DNA from: Ceratopteris richardii
Taxonomy: Eukaryota; Streptophyta; Polypodiopsida; Polypodiales; Pteridaceae
Direction of reading: 5' to 3'
NCBI GenBank assembly: GCA_020310875.1
Contig: CM035413.1
Location: 187,131,355 to 187,195,354, forward strand
Length of the DNA: 64,000 nucleotides
Shown here: positions 23,676 through 34,500 of the stretch, piece after piece
Position numbering within the stretch: position 1 is the stretch's first letter
How the letters are laid out: each line of letters opens with the position of its first letter
Made by a program: the position numbers and the translations under genes
Notes under the pieces: generated by a model
The model's database searches: none
What the model was told of the DNA's origin: nothing
Seen by the model: only the letters and a program-made list of their open reading frames with translations

Positions 23676-25791
23676 TTAAGGCTCATCGACTATGCCTTGT
23701 ATGTACAATGTTCGGGCTAATTTAAAGGTTCTAGCAATTTTTTGTTTCAGAGAATTCAGCATCATCTGCAATGTGTCTGGCTCAACCAGTTGTGCGTCTG
23801 TTCTCACCGAACTAGCCGCAATAACTTGACTCATCAGTAACTCTGTTTGTGTCTGCAAAAATGCTTCCCGTAAATAGAAGTCGTTAGCGACTGCCGCATC
23901 TCTCTACTGCTTCATATCCTCGATTTGAGCATCAATCCACGATAATCTTTCTGCTTGAAATCCCATCTGTTTTTCTCTGCATTCCAGTTCTTCAGTTTGA
24001 AACTGCATTGTTTTATAATAAGCTTCTCTCTCTTTCTGCACACCTTCAAGTTCTTTCTTCAATCTGAGATACTTAGCAAGCTCCTCTGTTAACTCTTGAT
24101 CTCGCTGAAACAATCTTTCAGTGGTATTATGTAACTCTGCTTTTGCTTTAAGCACATTAGCGGCAAGAGATTGAGAAGCTTCTTCTAAGACACTGAGAGC
24201 ATCTCGTGTATGATGAAGTTCATGTCCTAACGTAGTTATAGCATCTGCCCTGTCAGAGAGATCCTGCTTTAGAGTAGTGATTTCTGTATTCCTTTGAGCA
24301 ATCAAAGCGTCCCTCTCTGCTAATTGATCTTGAAGTTGCTGAACCTGTAGCTGTAGGGCATGATTCTCTACTTTAACCACATTAGCTTCTTCCTGTAATG
24401 GAGCAATATCTACCTCTAACAAATCAACTTTGTGTTGCAATTCATGTCGGATATCGTCGGTTGCCATCTTTATCTGATGGGGTAATTGCTGTGAGAATTG
24501 AATCAAAAGTTGGCCCATTGATTCTAACTCGCTGAAAAGAACTGTCAAAGGCTGAAGAACAGGAAGTGGCTGAGATGAAGAGGCTGATAATAGGTGAGGA
24601 GAGGGTGGTGGAGAGTAATCGAGAGAAGATGAGGGAGTAATGGGTGCATCGGGAACAACAAGCTCAACCGGAACAACGGGCTCAACAGGGTTCATTGGTG
24701 GAGGAAGTGGGATAAGGGTATTCGGCATCAAGATTATGCCGGTTGTATGCTGCTTTGTCGCCTCAGTGCTGTCAATCACAGCGTTAACCATGACAATCAC
24801 TTCGTTAATAATTTCTGCAACAATTTCTTTCACAGCTTCTTGATTCTGTTGATGAGAATCTACCCGAGAAGAAACTTCTTCGGAGTCTTCCATGTTGAAA
24901 CCTTGTTCCTGCTGCTTAATTGGAGAAGATGGAACGGAGGAATCGACATGGATAGATGTAGCAGTGTCGTGAAAGACTTCTTCTTCATGGCCAGCAGTTG
25001 ATCCTTGCACCTGACTTTCAGAGGGGCTTACGCATCTGCGTTTTCGACGAAAAAGTTGAAACAGGTCTGCATTGTCATCTTCCTCATCCTCGAGCATGTG
25101 AGTAGATTCTTTGTGTAACAAGAAGGGGGTGGTTGGAGGAGGTTGTGTGGCTTGGAGCACCGGAAAGAGGAAGATGAGAATATGGGGTAGCCAGGAACGA
25201 GGAAGGTCACCCTTAGTGACTTGCTTGATAACCGCTACACATTCATGGTGAATGCGTCGAAAATAGAAGGAGGAAAAATTGACAGACCCACGGGAAGCGG
25301 TATCTATCATCGAATCGAATGGGCGGGCAATACCATAGGTGCATTTCTATAAATTCAGGGTGGCTACTAAAAACTGCAGAGCTGTACGCTCTGGTTCAGG
25401 TCTACACAAAATGGCATACTCATTAGATGAGTGATGGGGAAACAACTCAGTCATGGTGGCGATGGGGAGGAGGAGACCATTCTCCAATCCTTCTCGAGGG
25501 AGTCGAAAAGCTAGCAAATGTAGCTAAAGTAATAACGACTCGTAATGGTAAACATGCAATGGGCCAACACTGCTTAGTAGCAGGTGTGGCAGCGATGGCA
25601 GAAATAATATGCGCATTGAATGGTTGACACTCCACATAATGCCAAGGCAATTCAGCGAAGGCCAGCAAGCCAGGGGTGTGCAAATACTCACTCACTTCTG
25701 GAGTGAGGCCTGCGCAGAAGGTGGCGACATTCGCGAGAGCTTCCATGGTGCATAAGTGAACACAAGAATATAGAATACACAAAGCACACAA
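23676..25791 (-). pseudogene. Gypsy D: extra ORF region
   Basis: The globular start (AGLTPEVSEYL, YFRRIHHECVAVIKQV) is near 25.1-25.8 kb. An acidic run and the basic RKRRCVSPSESQVQG follow, then a linker rich in Pro, Ser and Val. A long coiled coil with heptad-like Leu/Gln/Glu/Ala spacing runs through 23.9-24.5 kb, and the last open stretch lies close to the LTR. It is the counterpart of F's extra ORF and architecturally like those of A, B and C. No enzyme motif and no zinc knuckle. Broken. Confidence 0.65.
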
Positions 25792-26151
25792 TCACACAGA
25801 CACAATAGCAATTATCAGTGGCAAAAACACAATTAAGTACGAGCACGAACAACATTAGGCAGCAAAAACCCTAATCATCGCGCAGTATTGGCGAGCTATC
25901 CTTCATGATTACGGCATGCATGCAAACACAGCAACGGTAACACCGGGCGGTGATTAATCATAGTTAGATACCCGAAACGAGGAAATTACGGTGAGTGTGC
26001 AACCAAAAAATGAGGATAAAAAGAAAAAAAACAAGTGACTCACAAACAAGACTAAGTACACGTCAGCGGTTATCAGACGGCTGGTGATATGGGCGAAGCT
26101 TAGAACCATTAATCACTTTTGGCAAGAGAACACATGTTAAGGTCACCAATC

Positions 26152-26975
26152 TGTTGGGGATTCGGGGACAAGAAGGAGTTTGAGGGTTTGTAGGAGAAAA
26201 AAGGAGATGATGAAATTGGAATAACAGTGAGAACTTATGCAAAGGAATACTCTTGGAAACCTTGAATATTGATTATCCTTCAAGGATTACAATGACTGCG
26301 CACAGTCTAATCAATGATTAAATACCACTTCAGAGAATATCAATTACTGAAGACCAATTATCTCAAGCCCTCTAGCAGCGGCCTCTCGTACACCAATCCT
26401 TCACCTGCTTCCCGCTTCCCTTGTGCACACCTTGCACAAAGCTTCCGCCAAGCTAAGGAATTGGTATCACAGCGCACACGCAATAGACCTTGGAACTCTT
26501 GGAATCCAACCCGCCTTCTCTGCACACCTTCCTCTTGACCCCTCTTGCACTCGTGAATGCCGTCGCACACTGGAGACTCTTCTTGCTTCCTCTCTTGCTT
26601 CCTCTGAAGCTCTCTCTTGCTCCTCGCTCTCAATGTCTCCAAGAATAGCCTTTGTTCTTCTTTTGTTGAAGGCCCGCTGGTTCGTGCACTCTAACTGCAA
26701 TACAATCTTGGTGTCCTTTCAATGTCCCAAGATTGTCTTTTTGAACTGGTCCTCAACGATTCGCTACTTTGTCCTGTACTGACTTTAGAACAAGAGTGAC
26801 TTTTAAAATAAAATTTTGATTGGGCGGCCTATTTCCACCTTTGTGTACGCGGCCTTCCACCTTCACCTTTCCTTTTAATTCTTTACTTTTGCACCTTAAG
26901 ATTTTAGATTCATCCTTTGAACCTTAAGAGGAAAAATACTTTGCACCTTTAGTTTCAACCGGTTAGGGCTCTACA
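26152..26975 (-). repeat. 3' LTR of gypsy C
   Basis: 824 bp, plus-strand ends TGTTGGGGATTC and GGGCTCTACA. Nearly identical to 37,210-38,033 and the same length. CAATC precedes it. A purine tract (minus-strand TTAGGTGGTGGGCATC) adjoins its inner edge. Confidence 0.96.
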
Positions 26976-26991
26976 GATGCCCACCACCTAA
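26976..26991 (-). other. Polypurine tract of gypsy C
   Basis: On the minus strand this reads TTAGGTGGTGGGCATC directly before the TGTAGAG start of the 3' LTR, the usual position of the plus-strand primer. Confidence 0.7.
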
Positions 26992-27244
26992 AGATCTCTC
27001 CGTCCCGGAGAGACAACAGCGATACCCACTGAGAAATTGCAAAGACACAGAGATGAAAACAACGGAGGCAAGAAAAAAGGTAAAGGGTGTGTATATTATT
27101 GAGTTAAGAGGAAAAATATAATGCACCCTACAAGAATTATTGGAAATCAAAAGTATGAGGTAATTATTTGCAAAGCGATACTGGAATCTAAGAGCAAATA
27201 TTATGACTGTGGATGAGCAATTTATTTAGACTTATGATGGCAAG

Positions 27245-29392
27245 TTATTGTGGAGTTTGATTGAGATTGTCAGCCGAGGTTGATGGAGAAGGGGGCAAAG
27301 GAGCAGAAGCTTGTTCGATCGTAAGCTGTAGCGAACTAAGGCATTGCCTAAGATGATCCCTTTCCCGGCGGATACGTCGGCATGCAACATTAGCACAAAG
27401 CCCTAAGTTGGAGCGATTCTGAAGATCTTCTAAGGCTTTCATCGCAGAGTCGGCCATATCGCGATAATGATCGCGCTCTTCCTTAAGCAATCGCGCCGTT
27501 TCATTGAGGGAGTGCCATTGAGAGGTTGCCATGCGATTGATGTTTTCTATTGTTGAGATATACTGTTGATGAACCGAAGCTGCTGCGGAAACCGAATCCA
27601 AGGAAATCTGGGAGGCCTGAGCATTGCCGATAGCGACTACACTCGCGTCCTGGAGTAATTGTAAAAATGAAGGGGTTGATGGTAGGTCAAAATGCGGAGT
27701 GGGAGTGGGCGTTGGGGCAGGAGGGGGAGGGGAAGGGGGAATATACTGTGTAGGAGGATGAAGGGTTGGAGTGGCAGATGGAGTGGGAATTGAAGGATTG
27801 GGGGAAGGGAGCGGTCGACTGCCAGGGATGTTACTGATAGAGGGAGAGTTGTAATCTGGGTGAATTGGGGGCATACAGGTGGGGTTTTGAGGGTTGAGCT
27901 GTGATTGAATAAGTGGGGTGAAATCTGAAGAGAGGGGAGGTCTAGGGATAATAGGAGGGGTAGGCATGGATGGAGAATTTGTAGATTCAGGAGGGAAAGG
28001 GGAAGAAGATTGGGTAGTGAAGGAGGGGACGTGAGGGGGGGTAGTCATGAATGGAGAGATGGTAGATGCAGGAGGGAGAGGTGAAGAAGATTGGGGAGGG
28101 AAGGAGGGGACGTGAGGGGAGGTAGTCATGAATGGAGAGATGGTAGATGCAGGAGGGAGAGGTGAAGAAGATTGGGGAGGGAAGGAGGTCACATCAGGGG
28201 GATTAGTTATGAATGGAGAAGTGGTAGAGGCAGGAGGGATAGGTGAAGAGGATTGGGGAGGGATGGAGGTTACATCAGGGGGGTGAGTTATGAATGGAGA
28301 GGTGGTAGATGCAGGAGGGATAGGTGAAGAAGATTGGGGAGGGCAGGAAGTTACATCAGGTGGCGCGGATGTGGGTGTCGAGGCGGAAGCTGAGTCAATA
28401 GAGATTAGAGGGGGGGAGGGAGATGGAGCAATGGAAGGTCCAGGGTGGGTAGGGAGATAAGAAGCATTGTGCGCAGAGTGTGCAGGTATGTGATAGAGCC
28501 AAGCTAAGAAGGGTGCAGAATAGATGGAAAATGCATGAGATCCTCGAGAGATAGCCTCGCGGAGTCGACGGGAGCGCAAAGTCAAGGAACTATAAATGAG
28601 GGTTGCGTAAGGGTAAGGACGGCTATGGAGAAAGCAAAAAAGCGGATCGGCGATACGAATATCTGACCAGGGAAGCGAAGAAGTTTGACTGCGTAGTAAG
28701 AAGAAAAAGATGAACGCATTGAGAAGGGTGGTCATGCGGAGCGAAAACCTAGCATTACTTTGAAAGTGTGTGGTACAAAAGGCAATAGTAGCCGAGGCGG
28801 ACAGGCCAGAGTATAGGAAAGGGGGAGCACAAAAATTTATTAGGGGAGACCCAATACTGGCAGCAATGTCTGGGATGAATAGAGTGCCGGTTCTAAAATG
28901 AGGGAAGAGGCGGATAGCTTCATAAACCTGGGTAAAATTGGCGGGGTTATTGAAGAAAACATTAGCCAAGCCCCACAAGCCCGCCTGCTGCAGATCCTCA
29001 ATGGAAAACATTTGACGAAGGGCAATGGTAGGTAGGGATAGATGCATTCGGATTTGCAGGTTTATGTCAGGTGGGAGAAACAGGCGCATATAATCCCCGG
29101 TTGGTGAAGATGGGTGGGATGAATGAGACATAGATTGGGAAGGAGAAGGAGGGTGCGGGAGGGGAGGTGGGAAATAAAGGTAGGTGGAATCAGAGTCTAT
29201 GGAATAAATGGGAAGATCAAGGGCCGGAGGCGGTGTTGGATTAGCTTGAACAGAATGTTCTGCCGATGAGGGAGGAGGAGGATTGGGATTGCCAGAGGGA
29301 ATCGCGGAGGTGGGAGAGGATGGATTGTGAAGGTGTGGAGGTAGCTGGGGTGGAGGATCGGAACGCGCACCCGGAGCGGGGGGTTCAGCCAT
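27245..29392 (-). CDS. Gypsy C: extra ORF (715 aa), open throughout
   Basis: A single open frame of 715 codons. Residues 1-100 are Pro/Ser-rich. About 105-310 form a globular, mostly helical part (FLPPDINLQIRMHLSLP, a hydrophobic NAFIFFFLLRS). About 320-590 are a Pro/Ser/Thr linker with five 27-residue repeats (SSSPIPPASTTSPF). The last 110 residues are a coiled-coil-like helix with NRMATSQWHSLNETARLLKE and CRRIRRERDHLRQ. It starts where the Pro-rich ORF ends. The architecture equals that of the extra ORFs of A, B, D and F, although I see little direct sequence identity. It has no known enzymatic motif, and one hydrophobic patch is too weak to argue for an envelope. Function unknown. Confidence 0.7.
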   Translation of the reverse strand: MAEPPAPGARSDPPPQLPPHLHNPSSPTSAIPSGNPNPPPPSSAEHSVQANPTPPPALDLPIYSIDSDSTYLYFPPPLPHPPSPSQSMSHSSHPSSPTGDYMRLFLPPDINLQIRMHLSLPTIALRQMFSIEDLQQAGLWGLANVFFNNPANFTQVYEAIRLFPHFRTGTLFIPDIAASIGSPLINFCAPPFLYSGLSASATIAFCTTHFQSNARFSLRMTTLLNAFIFFFLLRSQTSSLPWSDIRIADPLFCFLHSRPYPYATLIYSSLTLRSRRLREAISRGSHAFSIYSAPFLAWLYHIPAHSAHNASYLPTHPGPSIAPSPSPPLISIDSASASTPTSAPPDVTSCPPQSSSPIPPASTTSPFITHPPDVTSIPPQSSSPIPPASTTSPFITNPPDVTSFPPQSSSPLPPASTISPFMTTSPHVPSFPPQSSSPLPPASTISPFMTTPPHVPSFTTQSSSPFPPESTNSPSMPTPPIIPRPPLSSDFTPLIQSQLNPQNPTCMPPIHPDYNSPSISNIPGSRPLPSPNPSIPTPSATPTLHPPTQYIPPSPPPPAPTPTPTPHFDLPSTPSFLQLLQDASVVAIGNAQASQISLDSVSAAASVHQQYISTIENINRMATSQWHSLNETARLLKEERDHYRDMADSAMKALEDLQNRSNLGLCANVACRRIRRERDHLRQCLSSLQLTIEQASAPLPPSPSTSADNLNQTPQ
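28000..28404 (-). repeat. 81-bp coding minisatellite in the C extra ORF
   Basis: Five copies are spaced exactly 81 bp apart (the GTGAAGA... word occurs at 28,081, 28,162, 28,243 and 28,324, with a variant near 28,000). Each encodes a 27-residue Pro/Ser/Thr unit. The period is a multiple of three, so copy number can vary without changing frame. Confidence 0.9.
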
Positions 29393-31028
29393 GGAGGTGT
29401 TGGCGGCGAGGTAGTCGTTGGTGGAGGGGGTGGGATGGGGAGGGGTGGGCGGGGAATCTAATGGAATGGATGGGTGGGGGCTTGATGAGTTGAGGTGAGC
29501 GGAGTGGAGGGGGTGGTGGGGGGTGGCGAGGGCGGTTAGAGGGGTGGGGGCACTGCGGGGTGCCGAAGGGAGGGTTGGGGAGGATGGGGTTGGAGGGGGT
29601 AGGGGGAATGGAGAAGAGGTGAGGTGGGGGGGGTGCGCGGGGATCGAGGGGGAGGGGGGGGGCGAGGGTGTGCGGGGGTTGAGATGTGGGAGGAGGGGGG
29701 TGTGGTGGCCTGAGGGGGGATGGAGGGGGTGGAGGGTCGAGGGGAATGGAGGGGGATGGAGGGATCGAGGGGGGGGGGAGGGGGCGGTGGAGTGTGGTAG
29801 GAAGAGGGGGGGGGCGCTGCGGGGGATCGAGGGGAGGTAGGGGGCGGTGGAGTGTGGTAGGAAGAGGGGGGGGGCGTTGCGGGGGATCGAGGGGGAGGGG
29901 GGGGGGCGGGGGTGTGCGGGTGTTTGAGGTGTGGGAGGAGGGGGGGTGGGGTGGCCTGCGGGGGATGGAGGGGTGGAGGGGTGGCGGGGTGAGAGTTTCG
30001 CGGGGGCCAGAGGGGGGGGAGGGGGGGTGGGTTGGAGGGGCGGCGCGGGGGAGAGTGGTGGTTCGCGAGGGGTGGAGGGGGTGGTGGATGGCGGGGAAGT
30101 GAGGGGGGGGGTGTTGGATTGGTGGGGTGGAGGGGTGAGGGTGTTCGCGGGGGACAGAGGGGGTGGGTTGGAGGGGCGGCGCGGGGGAGGGTGGTGGTTC
30201 GCGGGGGGCAGAGGGGGTGGTGGATGGCGGGGAAGTGAGGGGGGTGGAGGGGGGGGGTTGGATTGGTGGGGTGGAGGGGTGAGGGTGTTCGCGGGGGACA
30301 GAGGGGGTGAGTTGGAGGGGCGGCGCGGGGGAGGGTGGTGGTTCGCGGGGGGCAGAGGGGGTGGTGGATGGCGGGGAAGTGCGGGGGGTGGAGGGGGGGG
30401 TTGGATTGGTGGGGTGGAGGGGTGAGGGTGTTCGCGGGGGACAGAGGGGGTGGGTTGGAGGTGCGGCGCGGGGAAGGGTGGTGGTTCGCGGGGGGCAGAG
30501 GGGGTGGTGGATGGCGGGGAAGTGCGGGGGGTGGAGGGGGGGTTGGATTGGTGGGGAGGGTGAGGGTGTTCGCGGGGGACAGAGGGGGTGGGTTGGAGGG
30601 GCGGCGCGGGGGAGGGTGGTGGTTCGCGGGGGGCAGAGGGGGTGGTGGATGGCGGGGAAGTGAGGGGGGTGGAGGGGGGGTTGGATTGGTGGGGTGGAGG
30701 GGTGAGGGTGTTCGCGGGGGATAGAGGGGGTGGGTTGGAGGGGCGGCGCGGGGGAGGTTGGTGGTTTGAGGGGCGCCGAGGGGGGCAGATGGGAGGAGGG
30801 GGGTGGAGGGGGGGGTGAGTGGTGGGTTGGAGGGGCGGCGCGGGGGATGGAGGTGGTGAGGGGGATGGTAGGCAGAGGGAGGCGCGGGGGATCGAGGGGG
30901 AGGGAGGGGGCGGTGGTGCGCGGGGGATCGAGGAGTGGGAGGTGGATGGAGAGGAGGCGGAGGGTTGAGGGGGATAATTCTAAGATCTTTTTCTCAGCGG
31001 ATGAAAGACTCCGCACTCCAATCTCCAT
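29385..31028 (-). CDS. Gypsy C: proline-rich low-complexity ORF (547 aa)
   Basis: An open frame starting MEIGVRSLSSAEKKILEL and then almost entirely Pro with Ser, Thr, His, Arg and Leu (units such as TTTLPRAAPPTHP and HPHPSTPPIQPP). It is encoded by a strongly G-rich (plus) / C-rich (sense) tract with tandem repeats. It ends a few bases past the start of the extra ORF, so it may be its leader, a separate polypeptide, or merely an open by-product of the repeat. No domain is recognised. It lies between integrase and the extra ORF. Confidence 0.5.
   Translation of the reverse strand: MEIGVRSLSSAEKKILELSPSTLRLLSIHLPLLDPPRTTAPSLPLDPPRLPLPTIPLTTSIPRAAPPTHHSPPPPPPSSHLPPSAPLKPPTSPAPPLQPTPSIPREHPHPSTPPIQPPLHPPHFPAIHHPLCPPRTTTLPRAAPPTHPLCPPRTPSPSPPIQPPLHPPHFPAIHHPLCPPRTTTLPRAAPPTHPLCPPRTPSPLHPTNPTPPSTPRTSPPSTTPSAPREPPPSPAPPLQLTPSVPREHPHPSTPPIQPPPSTPLTSPPSTTPSAPREPPPSPAPPLQPTPSVPREHPHPSTPPIQHPPPHFPAIHHPLHPSRTTTLPRAAPPTHPPSPPSGPRETLTPPPLHPSIPRRPPHPPSSHTSNTRTPPPPPLPLDPPQRPPPLPTTLHRPLPPLDPPQRPPPLPTTLHRPLPPPSIPPSPSIPLDPPPPPSPLRPPHPPPPTSQPPHTLAPPLPLDPRAPPPPHLFSIPPTPSNPILPNPPFGTPQCPHPSNRPRHPPPPPPLRSPQLIKPPPIHSIRFPAHPSPSHPLHQRLPRRQHLHG
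29970..30780 (-). repeat. G-rich minisatellite, about 140-bp unit, five or more copies
   Basis: The word TTGGATTGGTGGGG recurs at 30,114, 30,258, 30,401, 30,543 and 30,681, giving spacings of 144, 143, 142 and 138 bp. Units share GTTCGCGGGGGACAGAGG and GGCGGCGCGGGGGAG. The plus strand is extremely G-rich with many runs of four or more G. Confidence 0.9.
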
Positions 31029-31531
31029 CGCGAACTGGATGATGCGTAAAGCTATGTGAGTCGTAGCTCTGGTGTCCTCAGGGCGGCTCCTGCATGATAA
31101 CTAGCCACGAGGGCAGCGCTTGGGTATTGCAAGGACTTCTTAAATGAAGATGGGAGGAATGAATGTTCTTATATAGCAAGGGGTTGAAGGGCTTACCTCA
31201 CAGCAAGGAATGGTGTAGCACAAAAGGTAGTTCAAAAGAGAGGAGATGAAAATGTTAATCTCATCCATCCGAGAGATAAACAAAGGAAAGGGCAAAATTG
31301 AAAGTTACTGAGCAAAACTAAGAGCCATTCAAAATATTGACGCCCATTTTTATTAAGTGATGAAATTCTTGATTTTTATTGATGAAAAAAAAAAAAAACT
31401 TGCGCCCAAAATTCTTGATTTTCGTTGAAAAAAACTTGCGCCCAAAATTCTGTGAGCATTTAGCTGATTATTACTACTTATTAAAACAATCCAAAACCAA
31501 TTAGAAAACAAGATAAAGGAAAATGCAATGG
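31029..31531. other. Gypsy C: non-coding spacer between pol and Pro-rich ORF
   Basis: About 500 bp. It holds a two-copy direct repeat of CTTGCGCCCAAAATTCT (about 31,398 and 31,436) with an intervening TTGATTTT(T/C)(A/G)TTG variant, and a run of A near 31,387. A leader or splice acceptor for the downstream ORFs might lie here, but no signal can be proven by eye. Confidence 0.5.
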
Positions 31532-34500
31532 TTATGATACTTGATAATAAGCCTTGAGTCTGGAAATGTTTACTAAAGGTAGGGTGTTGCCATCGAGTGT
31601 TTCCAATTGCACTGCACCCCACTGCAGCATCTTCGTAATGCGAAAAGGGCCTTCCCAGTGAGGGATCCATTTCCCTTTGTTTTGATTAGAAAATTGTGGC
31701 CTGTGTAATAGTGCTAAATGACCGGGCTTCAATTTGTTTTGCCATAAACTTTTGTCATGGTTCTCCTTCCTCTTTATTTGAATATCCTCTAACTGTTTGG
31801 AGGCTAAAATTCTCGATTCTTCCAGTTTATGCAAAGCAGTCAGTTGTGCTGGAACTTCCATCCCATTTTTCTCTAGTCTTTCCGTTCTTATAGAGCCTCT
31901 GATGAATTCAAATGGTTCAATAGGAACCAAGCCATAGACTAATTGAAAGGGAGAATACCCAGTCTCTTTATAGGCCATTCTGTATGCCCATAAAGTACCC
32001 AGATAGGCCTGTCCCCAAGAGGTCGGCTGTAACATGCATTCTTTTCGTAACATTGAAATTAATACTTTGTTCGTTGACTCGGCTTGTCCATTAGCTCGTG
32101 GGTAGTATGCACAAGAAGTCCTGTGAAAAATGCGATACCTGTTTGAAATTTCCTGTAGTACTTTGTTAACAAAATGAGTACCCTGATCGGTACAGATTTC
32201 AAGCGGGCATCCAAATCTGCAAATGATGTTACAATACAAAAAGTCAGCCACTGTTTGTGCAGAGCAGTCCGTTGAGGCAATAGCTTCAGCCCATTTTGTT
32301 GCGTAGTCCGTGGCTATCAGTAAGTACTTTTCCCTTTTTGGAAGTGCCGCGGGGTATATAGGCCCAACAAAGTCTAATCCCCACTTCTCAAAGGGCTGCC
32401 AAGAAGTGGAAACTACCAAAGGGTGATGTCTTTGCTTGGTGGGTTTAGGTCCACACCTCTGGCACACATCACATGTTTTTCTCCAATCATCTGCATCCTT
32501 AAAGAGTGTAGGCCACCATAGACCAGCATCTAGTATTCTCTGGCTCATGATATGCCCTGGAAGGTGCCCACCACCTGTTCCTTCATGTGCAAATTGCAGT
32601 ATTTCCCTCACTTCATCTTCCTCTAAACATTTCCTAATCCTGTCATCCTTGCCCTGTCTGTAGAGTTTACCCTCAATGAAAGTATATGGTCTACTCTTGA
32701 TAAGCAGTCTCTTCCTAAGTACAGCATTAGCACTTTCTGGATACAATCCAGTATTAATGAACTGTTTGATATCATCATACCATCCTTTAGCTTGTATGGT
32801 AAACAAGTGTGCATCAGGGAAATCATCATTGATACCACTGGTTTGATCCCTCCTATTTATTCTGGACAAGTGATCCGCCATCACATTCTCTCTTCCTGGC
32901 TTATGGATTACCGAGAAATCGAATTCTTGAAATAACAGTAACCACCTCCATATTCTACCAGTAGCATGTGGTTTGTTGAGTAAGTACTTGAGAGGTTGGT
33001 GATCTGATATAATAATAAATTTTACCCCCAATAAGTAATGGCGGAATTTTTGAACTGCAAAGACCATTGCTAGTGCTTCCCTTTCGGTAGTACTGTAATT
33101 CCTTTCAGCCTTGGTCAAGATTCTACTGGCATATTGAATTGGCCTGTCCATATTAAATTCTTCATTGGGTTGAGTCAGAACTGCTCCCACTGCATATGCA
33201 CTGGCATCGACATGTATATGAAAGATTTTTGACCACTCCGGGGTGACCAAGATAGGAGCACACACTAACCGTGACCTTAATGTCTGATATGCTTTTTCCT
33301 CCTCTTCTACCCATTTGAAAGGTACTTCTTTACCTGTGAGTCTAGTCAGAGGTCTAGCTATCTCTGCATACATTTTTATAAACCTTCTATGATAACCGGT
33401 ATGCCCCAAAAAACTCTGGATCTCTTTAGGAGTTTTAGGTTTAGGTAACTTTAATATAGAGAGAATTTTGTCAGGATCTGGGGCCATACCTTTAGGGGAT
33501 ACCACATGTCCTAAAAGGGTTCCTTCTGTCACAAGGAAATGACATTTATTTGGGTTGAGCTTTAACTTAGTTTCTCTACATCTTTGGAAAATATTCTGCA
33601 GCTGCCTCAGGTGCTGGTCCAAACAATCTAGATGAGTTTCCTTGTGAGATCCTGAAAATGAAGAGAAGTCATCCATGAAGATTCTAAGAGATTCCAGCAA
33701 TAAGGGGCCAAAAATGAGATTGACCGTTCTGTTAAATGTGGCTGGAGCATTTCTGAGCCCAAATGGCATCTTTACATAAACATACGTTCCCCATGGTGTG
33801 ATAAAAGCAGTCTTTTCACGATCCTCTGGGTGTATTGATATTTGATTATAGCCACTGAAGCCATCCAGAAAACTATATAGTGCATGCCCCGCCACTTCTT
33901 CAATGACCTGTTCTGCAAAAGGCATAGGGAACCCATCTGGAATGGTTACCTTGTTGAGGGCTCTAAAGTCCACACAAATTCTGATTTTATTAGTATTCTT
34001 CTTTGGTACTATGACCATAGGCGAGAGCCACTCTGAGTGTTCCACAGGAATGATGATTCCTGCATCTTCCATCTTTTGGATTTCCACATAGACAGCTTCG
34101 GCATACTTTGGATTAAGTCTATAACTCCTTCCTCTGATGGGTCTGGCTCCCTCAACCAGAGGAATTCTGTGCTCTCCATAGGATGCAGGCACTCCTTCTA
34201 AGTCTTTATAATGCCAGGCAAAAACATCTGCATACTGGGTCAAGAATGATTTTACCTTTTCCAGGAGTTGTGGGTGGCTCCACAACCAAGTGGCCACTAG
34301 AGCTAGTTGATTATTGTTTTGGGTGCATAAATGTACTTCTTGGACCGGATTTCTTGTTACCATATTATCTTCTTGTGCATCTGCTTCCTTGTCTTCTTCT
34401 ACTAGCTTTTCGTGCATTGCTTCATAAGCAGGTGTATCTTGGACTTCGATGTTTTCCTCCTTGTCCTGCATCCATCCTGCAGGGATTTCTTGAATTGGGA

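Noticed and set aside
27245-29392. Envelope-like identity for the extra ORF of C
   Set aside because: Only one weak hydrophobic patch is seen, with no signal peptide, no cleavage site and no terminal membrane anchor. Coiled coil and Pro-rich linker alone do not show an envelope.
29523-31059. Glycine-rich plus-strand open frames over the G-rich tract
   Set aside because: They are the antisense of the Pro-rich tract of gypsy C. Long runs of G give open frames in several phases, and no domain or start context supports them.
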